Made by a program: the position numbers and the translations under genes
Shown here: in pieces, positions 1 to 6,061 of the stretch
How positions within the stretch are numbered: the first letter of the stretch is position 1
Layout: every line of letters begins with the position of its first letter
Notes under the pieces: model-generated
The model's database searches: none
The model's input: the letters and a program-made list of their open reading frames with translations, nothing else
What the model was told of the DNA's origin: nothing
Assembly: GCA_031283515.1 (NCBI GenBank)
Contig: JAITBS010000034.1
Location: forward strand, 1-6,064
Length of the DNA stretch: 6,064 bases
Source: Planctomycetaceae bacterium
Lineage (GTDB): Bacteria; Planctomycetota; Planctomycetia; Pirellulales; Thermoguttaceae
Direction: 5' to 3'

Positions 1-2512
1 TACTGTAATGTTTTTTTGTTTTGAGCAAATTAGGTTGCGGTGTTGACGAAGACGCCGGTTGAGATATTGATTGCGGCGGTTGTAGCGTTGATGTTGATGT
101 TGAATCGCGCATTGAATCAAACGTTGAATTAGGCGTTGAATTAGGCGTTGTCGATGTTTGTCGTGTTTGCATTCCCGTATCGATTCTTGTTTCAGGTTTT
201 TGTATAACGACGTTTTTGAGAACTGCATCGTGAATGTTGTTGAGTTTATCTTTTGCTTTTGATTTAATGCTTTCTTCAGTATTGGCGGGTTCTTTTTGTA
301 AAATATTACCGTCAATGTTGACGGCAATTGTTCCGTTGGCGATTAGAAATGCAAGTTGCGTAAGAATATTCGTTTTGCCGATCCAAGCGATACAATCTTG
401 TCCGATTTGCGGTTCTTGTAACTCGGCTAACAATTGAGCGGCAGAATAATTTGGGGCGTTCATACGCGAGAGAACGTAATCTGTAAATTCCTCCACGATA
501 AAATCGTTTTGCAAAATTAAATCATTGATATTTTTAAGAAGGCTTTCTGCATTGATTTTACAACTCTCAAAAAGAAATTCGCATTTTGCAGGTTCTTCGT
601 AATTCCATGTTTTTAGAATAGCGTAATGTTCAAAAAGATTATTTTTAATTTTTTCTTGTAAATCTTTTTCAAGAGTTTTTTTCAATTCACGATAAATGTT
701 ATCGGTTTTACTCCAATCGTTTGCGAGCCAAACGCAACGGGCAAGTTGAATCAGTGTATCGTCGTTATAAAATTTATTTGATGCGATAATAAATCTTACG
801 GCGTTACGGCGAGTCGGAATATATTCTTTTAGAAATTTACCGAGTTGTTTGTCATCGGTTTGTTCCGGTATGACAAGATACGTCTGGCGATTGTCCCATT
901 TATGCGGTTGTTCTTGTTCCGGTAATTCGCTAAACGGTTTGTATTGCCAATCGGACGGCAAGACAATCACGTGATTGTAGGACGATGTTTTCTCCGGCAA
1001 TAATACGTAACGAATCTGTTTTGCGAGTTCCGTTTTATCTTGTTGGTCAACGAAAAGCGAATGATTACGGCTATGCGACAAAAGTTTTGCGTTTGGATTT
1101 TCTTCGCTTTTAAATAAAATTCGTCCTGCTAATTCATGAATGTTAAAACTATTTTCTCTGATGGTAGCGAGTTCAGCGGCGAAGGTGTTGTCGTCTAAAG
1201 CGGTGTTGCGGGTCATATCGAGTTGCAGGTTGGCGGCGGTTGCTCCGACATTATTTCCAGTCGAAAGAGAACGCAACCAAAGCGAACTAATTATCGCTTC
1301 GCAATGAGGCAATTCAGTTTGCCATTTCGGATTGGCGTCTTTGACCGCTTGCAAATTCCGCAGCGCAAGTTCACGCAATTGCCGATGCTGATCCGACGCA
1401 ACAGAATTAAGTAATGAAGCGATTCCGCTATTTTCGTTGGTGAGAGAAAAATCTCCCGCTGTAATCGGAGAGCCGGATATTTTGTGTTCGGTTTCGGCGT
1501 TTTTGTACAAATCAACAAGAATCCGTAACAAATCCCGTGTTTCTTGCGACTCGACGGCAATCAATACTTGATCGTCCAGAAGTTGCAACAATAGCGGCGA
1601 AAACGGATATTGTTCAATAAAATTATTCTGATACCGTTCTTGGTCAGGTTGAGAAATATGAAACAAACGAAAATATTCATTGATATGCGAAGCGATTGTT
1701 TTACGTATCTCTTCTACGCTGATTTGTTGCCGATTTTCGAATAAACGATGCAACAGAAGTTTACGCCGATCACTTTTTGATTTCTCCCCGCTGAAATCAA
1801 TTTTTACGGGATTGATTCGATTAATTTGTTGAGCGGCGTCGGATTGACCATTGCGTACAGAAACAATAAGCGAAAGTAATTCAGGACGGCGCGCAGCAAT
1901 TTGAGAAAGAATTTGAATGAAATTAAACGCGCGTTTTTGATGCGGCGTCGATTTGTTATCTGACAAACCGTCGTACCAAGTTTGAAATTCATCGAGAATA
2001 ATCATGGCGGGTTTTTTAACAAAGAGTTCCTCCATGACATCAACAGACGGCACGGGAGTTCCAGCTGCTTCAAACTTACCTTTTACGAATTGACCGTTTG
2101 GGTGTTGCGTAAAAACCAATTCCCAAAGCGTTTTGAACCGCTGTAATTCAAGAGATTCCGCGATAATGCAACAGTTTTTGCGAATTTCAATTTTATTAAC
2201 TTGCGGATTGTGTAACGTCTCTGCCCATTGTTGCAGAAAAGAACATCCAATGTCGGGAGAATGAACAATATGATAAACGGCGGAGAGCAAATGAGATTTA
2301 CCTTGACCGCGATCTCCGTAAACAACAAGCGGACGTGATTGTTTAGGTTGAATTTCTTCGAGTGTTTTGAGTAGATCATGCGAAGGATAAGTGATTTTCA
2401 AAAACTCGTCGGGTTTTTTGGAAAGCGAGCCGGACTTTCCGCTACTGAAATCAACAGCGGTTCCTTTAAGACGGGGATCAAGAAATTCTTGACGGAGTTT
2501 AAGATTGAGCAT
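1..2512 (-). CDS. DUF499-like P-loop ATPase, probable anti-phage defence protein (3' end outside window)
   Basis: The frame is open on the minus strand from the ATG at 2510-2512 to the left edge, giving 837 codons without a stop. The protein starts MLNLKLRQEF. A Walker A motif GDRGQGKS lies at residues 66-73 (Lys72) and a Walker B motif AMIILDEF at 169-176 (Asp174, Glu175), continuing QTWYDGL. A strand ending VSVRNG (Arg220) could be a sensor segment. There is no signal peptide or membrane segment, so it is probably cytoplasmic. Residues of about 774-827 form a Ser/Thr/Pro/Gln-rich linker, which suggests a separate C-terminal domain beyond the edge. The overall pattern matches, from memory, DUF499 ATPases found next to DUF1156 methyltransferases and helicases in anti-phage clusters. 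A BREX PglY/BrxC-like ATPase is the main alternative. The frame stays open upstream to a stop at 2642-2644 but has no other ATG, so this start is preferred; no Shine-Dalgarno motif precedes it. It seems to be the first gene of a leftward operon. Confidence 0.85.
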   Translation of the reverse strand, partial: MLNLKLRQEFLDPRLKGTAVDFSSGKSGSLSKKPDEFLKITYPSHDLLKTLEEIQPKQSRPLVVYGDRGQGKSHLLSAVYHIVHSPDIGCSFLQQWAETLHNPQVNKIEIRKNCCIIAESLELQRFKTLWELVFTQHPNGQFVKGKFEAAGTPVPSVDVMEELFVKKPAMIILDEFQTWYDGLSDNKSTPHQKRAFNFIQILSQIAARRPELLSLIVSVRNGQSDAAQQINRINPVKIDFSGEKSKSDRRKLLLHRLFENRQQISVEEIRKTIASHINEYFRLFHISQPDQERYQNNFIEQYPFSPLLLQLLDDQVLIAVESQETRDLLRILVDLYKNAETEHKISGSPITAGDFSLTNENSGIASLLNSVASDQHRQLRELALRNLQAVKDANPKWQTELPHCEAIISSLWLRSLSTGNNVGATAANLQLDMTRNTALDDNTFAAELATIRENSFNIHELAGRILFKSEENPNAKLLSHSRNHSLFVDQQDKTELAKQIRYVLLPEKTSSYNHVIVLPSDWQYKPFSELPEQEQPHKWDNRQTYLVIPEQTDDKQLGKFLKEYIPTRRNAVRFIIASNKFYNDDTLIQLARCVWLANDWSKTDNIYRELKKTLEKDLQEKIKNNLFEHYAILKTWNYEEPAKCEFLFESCKINAESLLKNINDLILQNDFIVEEFTDYVLSRMNAPNYSAAQLLAELQEPQIGQDCIAWIGKTNILTQLAFLIANGTIAVNIDGNILQKEPANTEESIKSKAKDKLNNIHDAVLKNVVIQKPETRIDTGMQTRQTSTTPNSTPNSTFDSMRDSTSTSTLQPPQSISQPASSSTPQPNLLKTKKHYS

Positions 2513-2660
2513 AATGATTTTGTTGGTTGGAAAACAAAGAACGCAACAAGAATCGCTCAAAATTTCTCTATTCAGAAAAACAGGAGCGATGCGTTCATAA
2601 GATAGGCTCTCTTCCCGCCGACCAAAGCGGTGTATTGTAATTCATTTCAAATTACATTAC

Positions 2661-2769
2661 TGAAGATAACCGTACAAGCGTGCGCAAACGCTCCCTTCTC
2701 GGGAGCCTCGCAGTTTTCACGCTTGTTATTGATTATCTTCACACGGGAATTCTCCCGTTGGTCTGTGAA
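2661..2769 (-). promoter_or_regulatory. nested hairpin structure in the leader of the DUF499-like gene
   Basis: Three stems nest inside one another: TGAAGATAA (2661-2669) with 2733-2741, 9 bp; ACAAGCGTG (2674-2682) with 2718-2726, 9 bp; and GCTCCC (2690-2695) with GGGAGC (2701-2706), 6 bp with a 5-nt loop. Beside them is a separate hairpin, ACGGGA (2743-2748) with TCCCGT (2753-2758). A further pairing, TTCACA (2738-2743) with TGTGAA (2764-2769), overlaps the outer stem, so the two cannot form together. If transcribed from the promoter near 2822 the whole structure lies in the 5' leader. It could be a cis-regulatory RNA, a small RNA, or a repeat remnant; no known family was recognised. Confidence 0.45.
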
Positions 2770-2821
2770 AATACCAATTCGTCCGAAGACGACTTATGAA
2801 TTGCTGACGTACTCGATTTTT

Positions 2822-2849
2822 ATAATAACCGTTATTGACAACGTTACAA
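2822..2849 (-). promoter_or_regulatory. possible promoter of the DUF499-like gene
   Basis: On the minus strand a -35-like TTGTAA (2849-2844) is followed by a 16-nt spacer and a -10-like TATTAT (2827-2822), matching the consensus at four and five of six positions. A start near 2814 would give a leader of about 300 nt before the ATG at 2512. The site overlaps small inverted repeats (2824-2829 with 2831-2836; 2834-2839 with 2852-2857) that could be an operator. The evidence is motif matching only. Confidence 0.3.
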
Positions 2850-2938
2850 ACGTCAATCTCAAACGATTAACTGATTTTTAATATTCTCCAATTAAAATAA
2901 ACGGTTTGCGCATGATAGATTACGAAATAATTATATCA

Positions 2939-3028
2939 ATCACTTATGAACATCACAGTAGGCTGCTTCTAAATATTTCCTAACGTTTAGAAGGAAGATT
3001 GGTAGTGAGAACCGCCGGAACAAGTGAT
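2939..3028. other. stem-loop element of unknown class between the two genes
   Basis: ATCACTT (2939-2945) pairs with AAGTGAT (3022-3028) and encloses a strong inner stem, CTTCTAAA (2966-2973) with TTTAGAAG (2986-2993), whose loop is 12 nt. A short TCAC/GTGA pairing (2953-2956 with 3005-3008) lies between them. The layout suggests a folded RNA of about 90 nt or the remnant of a small non-autonomous mobile element. No target-site duplication or known RNA family was recognised, and the strand cannot be decided. Confidence 0.3.
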
Positions 3029-3130
3029 CAATCTGTTAATAACGATCCTCTTATTCTTAGCGTGAATTTGAAAGTGTTGAGTTCGGTTTGCCAGTGTTTG
3101 TGCTATAACCCTACCGGAATCAATACCGAA

Positions 3131-3180
3131 AAATAATTCATTTTCCGGTAATTATTTAGACGAATTGTTCCGGCAATTCG
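3131..3180 (-). terminator. two hairpins just after the hydB-like stop codon, possible terminator
   Basis: On the minus strand, right after the TGA, CGAATTG and CAATTCG (3180-3174 and 3167-3161) form a 7-bp stem with a 6-nt loop. Next comes an 8-bp AT-rich stem (3157-3150 with 3138-3131) with an 11-nt loop, which runs into a short U-rich stretch in RNA. The position suits termination or 3' end protection, but there is no long T tract, so termination may be weak and some transcripts could read on toward the ATPase gene. Confidence 0.45.
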
Positions 3181-3183
3181 GGT

Positions 3184-5100
3184 TCAAACACCAATGACTG
3201 CACCGAATTTACAGGTTCTGGCACATTCACCACATTTGATACATTTTTCCGCATCAATGACGTGTGGTAATTTGCGTTCGCCGGTAATCGCTCCAACCGG
3301 ACATTTTTTGGAACAGGCAGTACAACCTTTGCACTTATCAACGAGAATTTCCGGTCTTGCCAAACTCTTGCACTGACCCGCAGGACAACGTTTTTGGAAA
3401 ACATGGGCGTCCAACTCCTCACGAAAATGACGAATTGTTGAAAGTACAGGATTGGGAGCCGTTTTTCCAAGCGCACAAAGCGAACCTTTGGAAACAGTTC
3501 GAGCAACCTGATCCAAAATATCCAACGTTTCTTGTGTTCCGTTTCCGGCAATAATATCGTCCAGCAATGCCAACATTTGTTTGGTTCCTTCACGGCAAAG
3601 TAAGCATTTTCCACACGATTCGTTTTGAGTAAACTGCATAAAAAACCGTGCCATCTGAACCATACATGTTCCTCTGTTCATCACAACCAAGCCGCCGGAA
3701 CCAACCATTGCCCCAACCGTTTTCAATGAATCAAAATCAAGCGGTAAATCAAGATGTTCCTGAGTCAAACATCCGCCGGAAGGACCGCCAATCTGAACCG
3801 CTTTGAAATAATCATTTGAAATATCACCTTTCTTGTCAATAACACCACCGCCAACATCAAAAATAATTTTCCGTAATGTCGTACCAAACGGAACTTCAAT
3901 AAGACCCGTATTGACAACATGACCAGTTAAAGCGAATGTTTTTGTTCCCGGCGAACCTTCTGTTCCTACTTTTCTGTAAGTTTTTGCTCCTTCGAGCATG
4001 ATGAATGGGACAGCCGCGAGAGTTTCGACATTGTTAATGACGGTTGGTTTTCCCCATAAACCGCTTTGAGCCGGAAAGGGCGGTTTGGGACGCGGCATTC
4101 CACGATCTCCTTCAATCGACGCAATCAACGCTGTTTCTTCACCACAGACAAACGCCCCTGCACCTTCCATAACGTGGATTCGGAAAGAACGCCCTGTTCC
4201 AAAAATATCGTTGCCTAAAATTCCGAGTTTTTCGGCATCGGCAACCGCTCTGCGAACCCGTTGTACCGCAAGCGGATATTCAAGACGAACATAAATATAA
4301 CCTTCTGTTGCTTCAATACCGCGAGCTGCAATCATCATACCCTCAAGAACACAATGCGGATTGCCTTCCATGACGCTGCGATCCATGAACGCACCAGGAT
4401 CACCTTCATCGGCGTTGCAAATAACGTATTTAGTTGAATTTCGTTCTTTGAGAGCAAACTTCCATTTCTTTCCGGTTGGGAATCCGCCGCCGCCGCGCCC
4501 GCGAAGACCGGAAACTTCAATCTCTTCACAAACAGTTGCCGGAGTCATTTCCGTCCACGCACGCCGCGCTGCTTCGTAACCGTTATTAGCAATATATTCG
4601 TAAATATCTTCCGGTTCAAACACGCCGCACGCCTTGAGGGTAACCCGTGTTTGTTGTTGATAAAACGGAATATCTTTTTGTCCGGTACATTTCCTGTTTT
4701 TATTATGCCGATCAACATAAAGAAGACGTTCGATAATTTCCTTATTTTTGATGGATGTTTCGACAATCTCATCAACATCGGAAACCTTAACATTCGTGTA
4801 CAAAATACCGTCTGGATTGATACTCAGAAGCGGTCCCATCTGGCAAAAACCTTGACAACCGCTCTTGGAAAGACGCAAAAAATCAACTGCACTGTTCTGT
4901 TCCCCGTCTTCATAACGGAGTTGAATTTGAACATCGATTCCAATTTCCCGAACCTTTTTTTCAAGGGCGTGAAAGACATCAAGTGAACCATTGGCAACAC
5001 AACCGGTTCCAGCACAAATAACTACTCGCCGATTGGCGCATTTCATTGCGCGGTTAAATTTTTCCGTACAATTTTGCAAAAATTCTTTTGTAATAGACAT
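3184..5100 (-). CDS. hydB: NAD(P)H-oxidoreducing flavoprotein, HydB/HndC/NuoF type (hydrogenase or formate dehydrogenase subunit)
   Basis: This is a complete 638-aa protein with an ATG at 5098-5100 and a TGA at 3184-3186. The domains are as follows. An N-terminal thioredoxin-like [2Fe-2S] domain has Cys29, Cys34, Cys82 and Cys86. The NuoF core carries the nucleotide/FMN site GLRGRGGGGFPTGKKW (198-213), NADEGDPGAF (229-238) and GAGAFVCGEETA (313-324). The N3-type [4Fe-4S] site is Cys496, Cys499, Cys502 and Cys542. A CPAGQC motif (572-577) leads into a C-terminal 2x[4Fe-4S] ferredoxin domain (Cys590/593/596/600 and Cys620/623/626/630). All expected ligands are present. This layout is that of HydB/HndC; complex I NuoF is shorter (about 445 aa in E. 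coli) and lacks both end domains. Such subunits pass electrons between NAD(P)(H) and a HydA hydrogenase or formate dehydrogenase, sometimes with ferredoxin bifurcation, in the cytoplasm. No HydC/NuoE or HydA gene lies on either side. There is no Shine-Dalgarno motif. The exact partner is unknown, and nuoF or hndC would be equally usual labels. Confidence 0.96.
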   Translation of the reverse strand: MSITKEFLQNCTEKFNRAMKCANRRVVICAGTGCVANGSLDVFHALEKKVREIGIDVQIQLRYEDGEQNSAVDFLRLSKSGCQGFCQMGPLLSINPDGILYTNVKVSDVDEIVETSIKNKEIIERLLYVDRHNKNRKCTGQKDIPFYQQQTRVTLKACGVFEPEDIYEYIANNGYEAARRAWTEMTPATVCEEIEVSGLRGRGGGGFPTGKKWKFALKERNSTKYVICNADEGDPGAFMDRSVMEGNPHCVLEGMMIAARGIEATEGYIYVRLEYPLAVQRVRRAVADAEKLGILGNDIFGTGRSFRIHVMEGAGAFVCGEETALIASIEGDRGMPRPKPPFPAQSGLWGKPTVINNVETLAAVPFIMLEGAKTYRKVGTEGSPGTKTFALTGHVVNTGLIEVPFGTTLRKIIFDVGGGVIDKKGDISNDYFKAVQIGGPSGGCLTQEHLDLPLDFDSLKTVGAMVGSGGLVVMNRGTCMVQMARFFMQFTQNESCGKCLLCREGTKQMLALLDDIIAGNGTQETLDILDQVARTVSKGSLCALGKTAPNPVLSTIRHFREELDAHVFQKRCPAGQCKSLARPEILVDKCKGCTACSKKCPVGAITGERKLPHVIDAEKCIKCGECARTCKFGAVIGV

Positions 5101-5125
5101 TGGGAAGAGGGTTTTGAAGGGTTGG

Positions 5126-5241
5126 TGATTCGGGATTCGTGTTGTCGCGGGCGAATCGCAAAACGAATCATAATACTATTATGTCTTGAGATTTTGGGGA
5201 TTTACTATCGGTTTATCCTGCGGCAATCTTTACCGGATAAA
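5126..5241 (-). promoter_or_regulatory. hairpin-rich 5' leader of the hydB-like gene
   Basis: Three inverted repeats lie between the predicted transcription start and the ATG. The first pairs 5212-5218 (TTTATCC) with 5235-5241, and the stem reaches 9 of 10 bp if extended outward. The second is a 7-bp palindrome CATAATA/TATTATG at 5169-5183 with a 1-nt centre. The third is nested: TGATTCG at 5126-5132 pairs with CGAATCA at 5164-5170, and inside it GATTCG at 5134-5139 pairs with CGAATC at 5152-5157. The nested hairpin ends about 25 nt before the start codon, close enough to affect initiation. I recognise no known riboswitch class. Confidence 0.35.
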
Positions 5242-5300
5242 ACGATTTGTTCGCCTAATTCTTTCCGAAAATTTTCAAGTATAAACAAGTATTATTTATT

Positions 5301-5328
5301 ATTATCCCCTGACCGGGTTGCTTGTCAA
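5301..5328 (-). promoter_or_regulatory. sigma70-type promoter of the hydB-like gene
   Basis: Read on the minus strand, a perfect -35 box TTGACA (5328-5323) is followed by a 16-nt spacer and a -10 box GATAAT (5306-5301), five of six matches to the consensus. Transcription would start near 5294, leaving an untranslated leader of about 195 nt before the ATG at 5100. No other promoter this good was seen between here and the gene. It implies that hydB starts its own transcript and is not carried in from a gene beyond the right edge. Confidence 0.6.
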
Positions 5329-5481
5329 GAGACGCAACACCATTATCGATAAAATCTTACCGATTTGACGCCGATTGTACGTCTGTATATTTTAAAATTT
5401 TCCGTAATCTATCAGTGGAATAATTATTTTGAGTTCTTCACCCCAAAGGGTTGGCATTTTCATAACCGTAGGTCAAGCGAG
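5329..5481. other. gene-free stretch upstream of the hydB-like promoter
   Basis: No gene is supported. The sequence is AT-rich, with a short ACCC/GGGT hairpin-like motif near 5440-5455 and no recognisable regulatory site. It separates the hydB-like promoter from the palindromic repeats, and the whole interval from 5101 to the right edge holds no protein gene I can support. Confidence 0.6.
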
Positions 5482-5583
5482 TAGTTGATAGTGGAGAGTG
5501 GATAGTGGAGAGTTCGCAATGCGGAGTACTACCGTTTGGGTAATATTCCGCTTGCGACACTATCCACTATCAACTATCAACTA
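5482..5583. repeat. palindromic repeat element, copy 1
   Basis: The core hairpin pairs TCGCAA (5514-5519) with 5552-5557, skips T5520, pairs GCGGA (5521-5525) with 5547-5551, and continues through TACTACC (5527-5533) with GGTAATA (5539-5545) with one mismatch, around a loop GTTTG. Outside the core the arms consist of degenerate 7-bp repeats: four on the left (AGTTGAT or AGTGGAG type, 5483-5510) and three plus a part on the right (CACTATC or AACTATC type, 5558-5583). No coding potential or target-site duplication was seen. Confidence 0.85.
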
Positions 5584-5641
5584 AAAACTAAAAACCGACC
5601 TCATTTTCACCTAATTTTCCGAACAAAACAACCTCATAAAG

Positions 5642-5784
5642 TAGTTGATAGTTGAGAGTGGATAGTTGATAGTTCGCAATGCGGAGTATTACCGTTTTGG
5701 TAGTAATCCGCTTGCGACACTATTCACTATTCACTCATAACTATTCACTATCAACTCTCCACTCTCAACTATCAACTATCAACT
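5642..5784. repeat. palindromic repeat element, copy 2
   Basis: This has the same design as the copy exactly 160 bp to the left. The core is 5674-5693 paired with 5699-5717 around a loop GTTTT. Blocks 5674-5688 and 5707-5723 are identical to their counterparts in copy 1. The left arm has four 7-bp repeats (5643-5670). The right arm is longer, with nine 7-bp repeats plus a part (5718-5784), so most of the size difference is heptamer gain or loss. The spacer between copies (5584-5641) holds no recognisable feature apart from a short match to the 21-bp satellite. Confidence 0.85.
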
Positions 5785-5812
5785 TGCCACTGCCCCTGTC
5801 GGGGTGAAAATC

Positions 5813-6061
5813 GAAAATGGCGCATTCTCAGGTGAAAATGGCGCATTTTCAGGTGAAAATGGCGCATTCTCAGGTGAAAATGGCGCATTCTCAGGTGAAA
5901 ATGGCGCATTCTCAGGTGAAAATGGCGCATTCTCAGGTGAAAATGACGCATTCTCAGGTGAAAATGGCGCATTCTCAGGTGAAAATGGCGCATTTTCAGG
6001 TGAAAATGGCGCATTCTCAGGTGAAAATGGCGCATTCTCAGGTGAAAATGGCGCATTTTCA
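5813..6061. repeat. 21-bp tandem satellite, 11 full units plus one partial
   Basis: Full units start at 5831 and recur every 21 bp to 6061; an 18-bp partial unit at 5813-5830 precedes them. Each unit is GG followed by TGAAAATG, a GCG centre and CATTYTCA, so it is itself an inverted repeat with 8-bp arms. Only two positions vary: T instead of C in units starting at 5831, 5978 and 6041, and A for G in the unit at 5936. The pattern breaks in the last three bases of the window. Because 21 is a multiple of three, several frames stay open, so open frames here are weak evidence for a gene. Confidence 0.95.

Larger units (their letters stand above)
2513..3183. other. gene-free stretch between the ATPase and hydB-like genes
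   Basis: No open frame here has a codon pattern, motif or start context that supports a gene. What it holds are the hairpins and promoter-like boxes listed separately, and a tiny minus-strand reading frame of nine codons including its stop (2598-2572, MNASLLFF) in the ATPase leader that could act as an upstream ORF. The stretch from 3029 to 3130 shows nothing recognisable. Confidence 0.6.

Noticed and set aside
234..437. Plus-strand open frame of 67 codons at the left end
   Set aside because: It is antisense to the continuous ATPase frame, which carries clear motifs.
2630..2881. Plus-strand open frame of 83 codons in the intergenic gap
   Set aside because: It runs through the nested hairpins, has no ribosome binding site, and its translation is not protein-like in any recognisable way.
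2961..2993. Signal recognition particle RNA
   Set aside because: The minus strand reads AGAAGCAGCC, like part of the conserved SRP helix, but the GGTCAGG and GGAA loop elements that must face it are missing.
3181..3192. tRNA T-arm-like GGTTCAAACACC
   Set aside because: It covers the last codons and stop of the hydB-like gene, and no acceptor, D or anticodon arms surround it.
3156..3614. Minus-strand open frame of 152 codons overlapping the hydB-like gene
   Set aside because: It is out of frame with a gene whose domains and cysteine ligands are intact throughout, and its translation shows no family features.
3184..5100. Classical complex I NuoF
   Set aside because: The protein is much longer than complex I NuoF, carries an N-terminal [2Fe-2S] and a C-terminal two-cluster ferredoxin domain, and no other nuo gene is nearby.
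5074..5352. Plus-strand open frame of 92 codons opposite the hydB-like start and leader
   Set aside because: It covers the predicted promoter and leader of the hydB-like gene and shows no domain features.
5813..6061. CRISPR array
   Set aside because: The 21-bp units are directly adjacent with no unique spacers between them.
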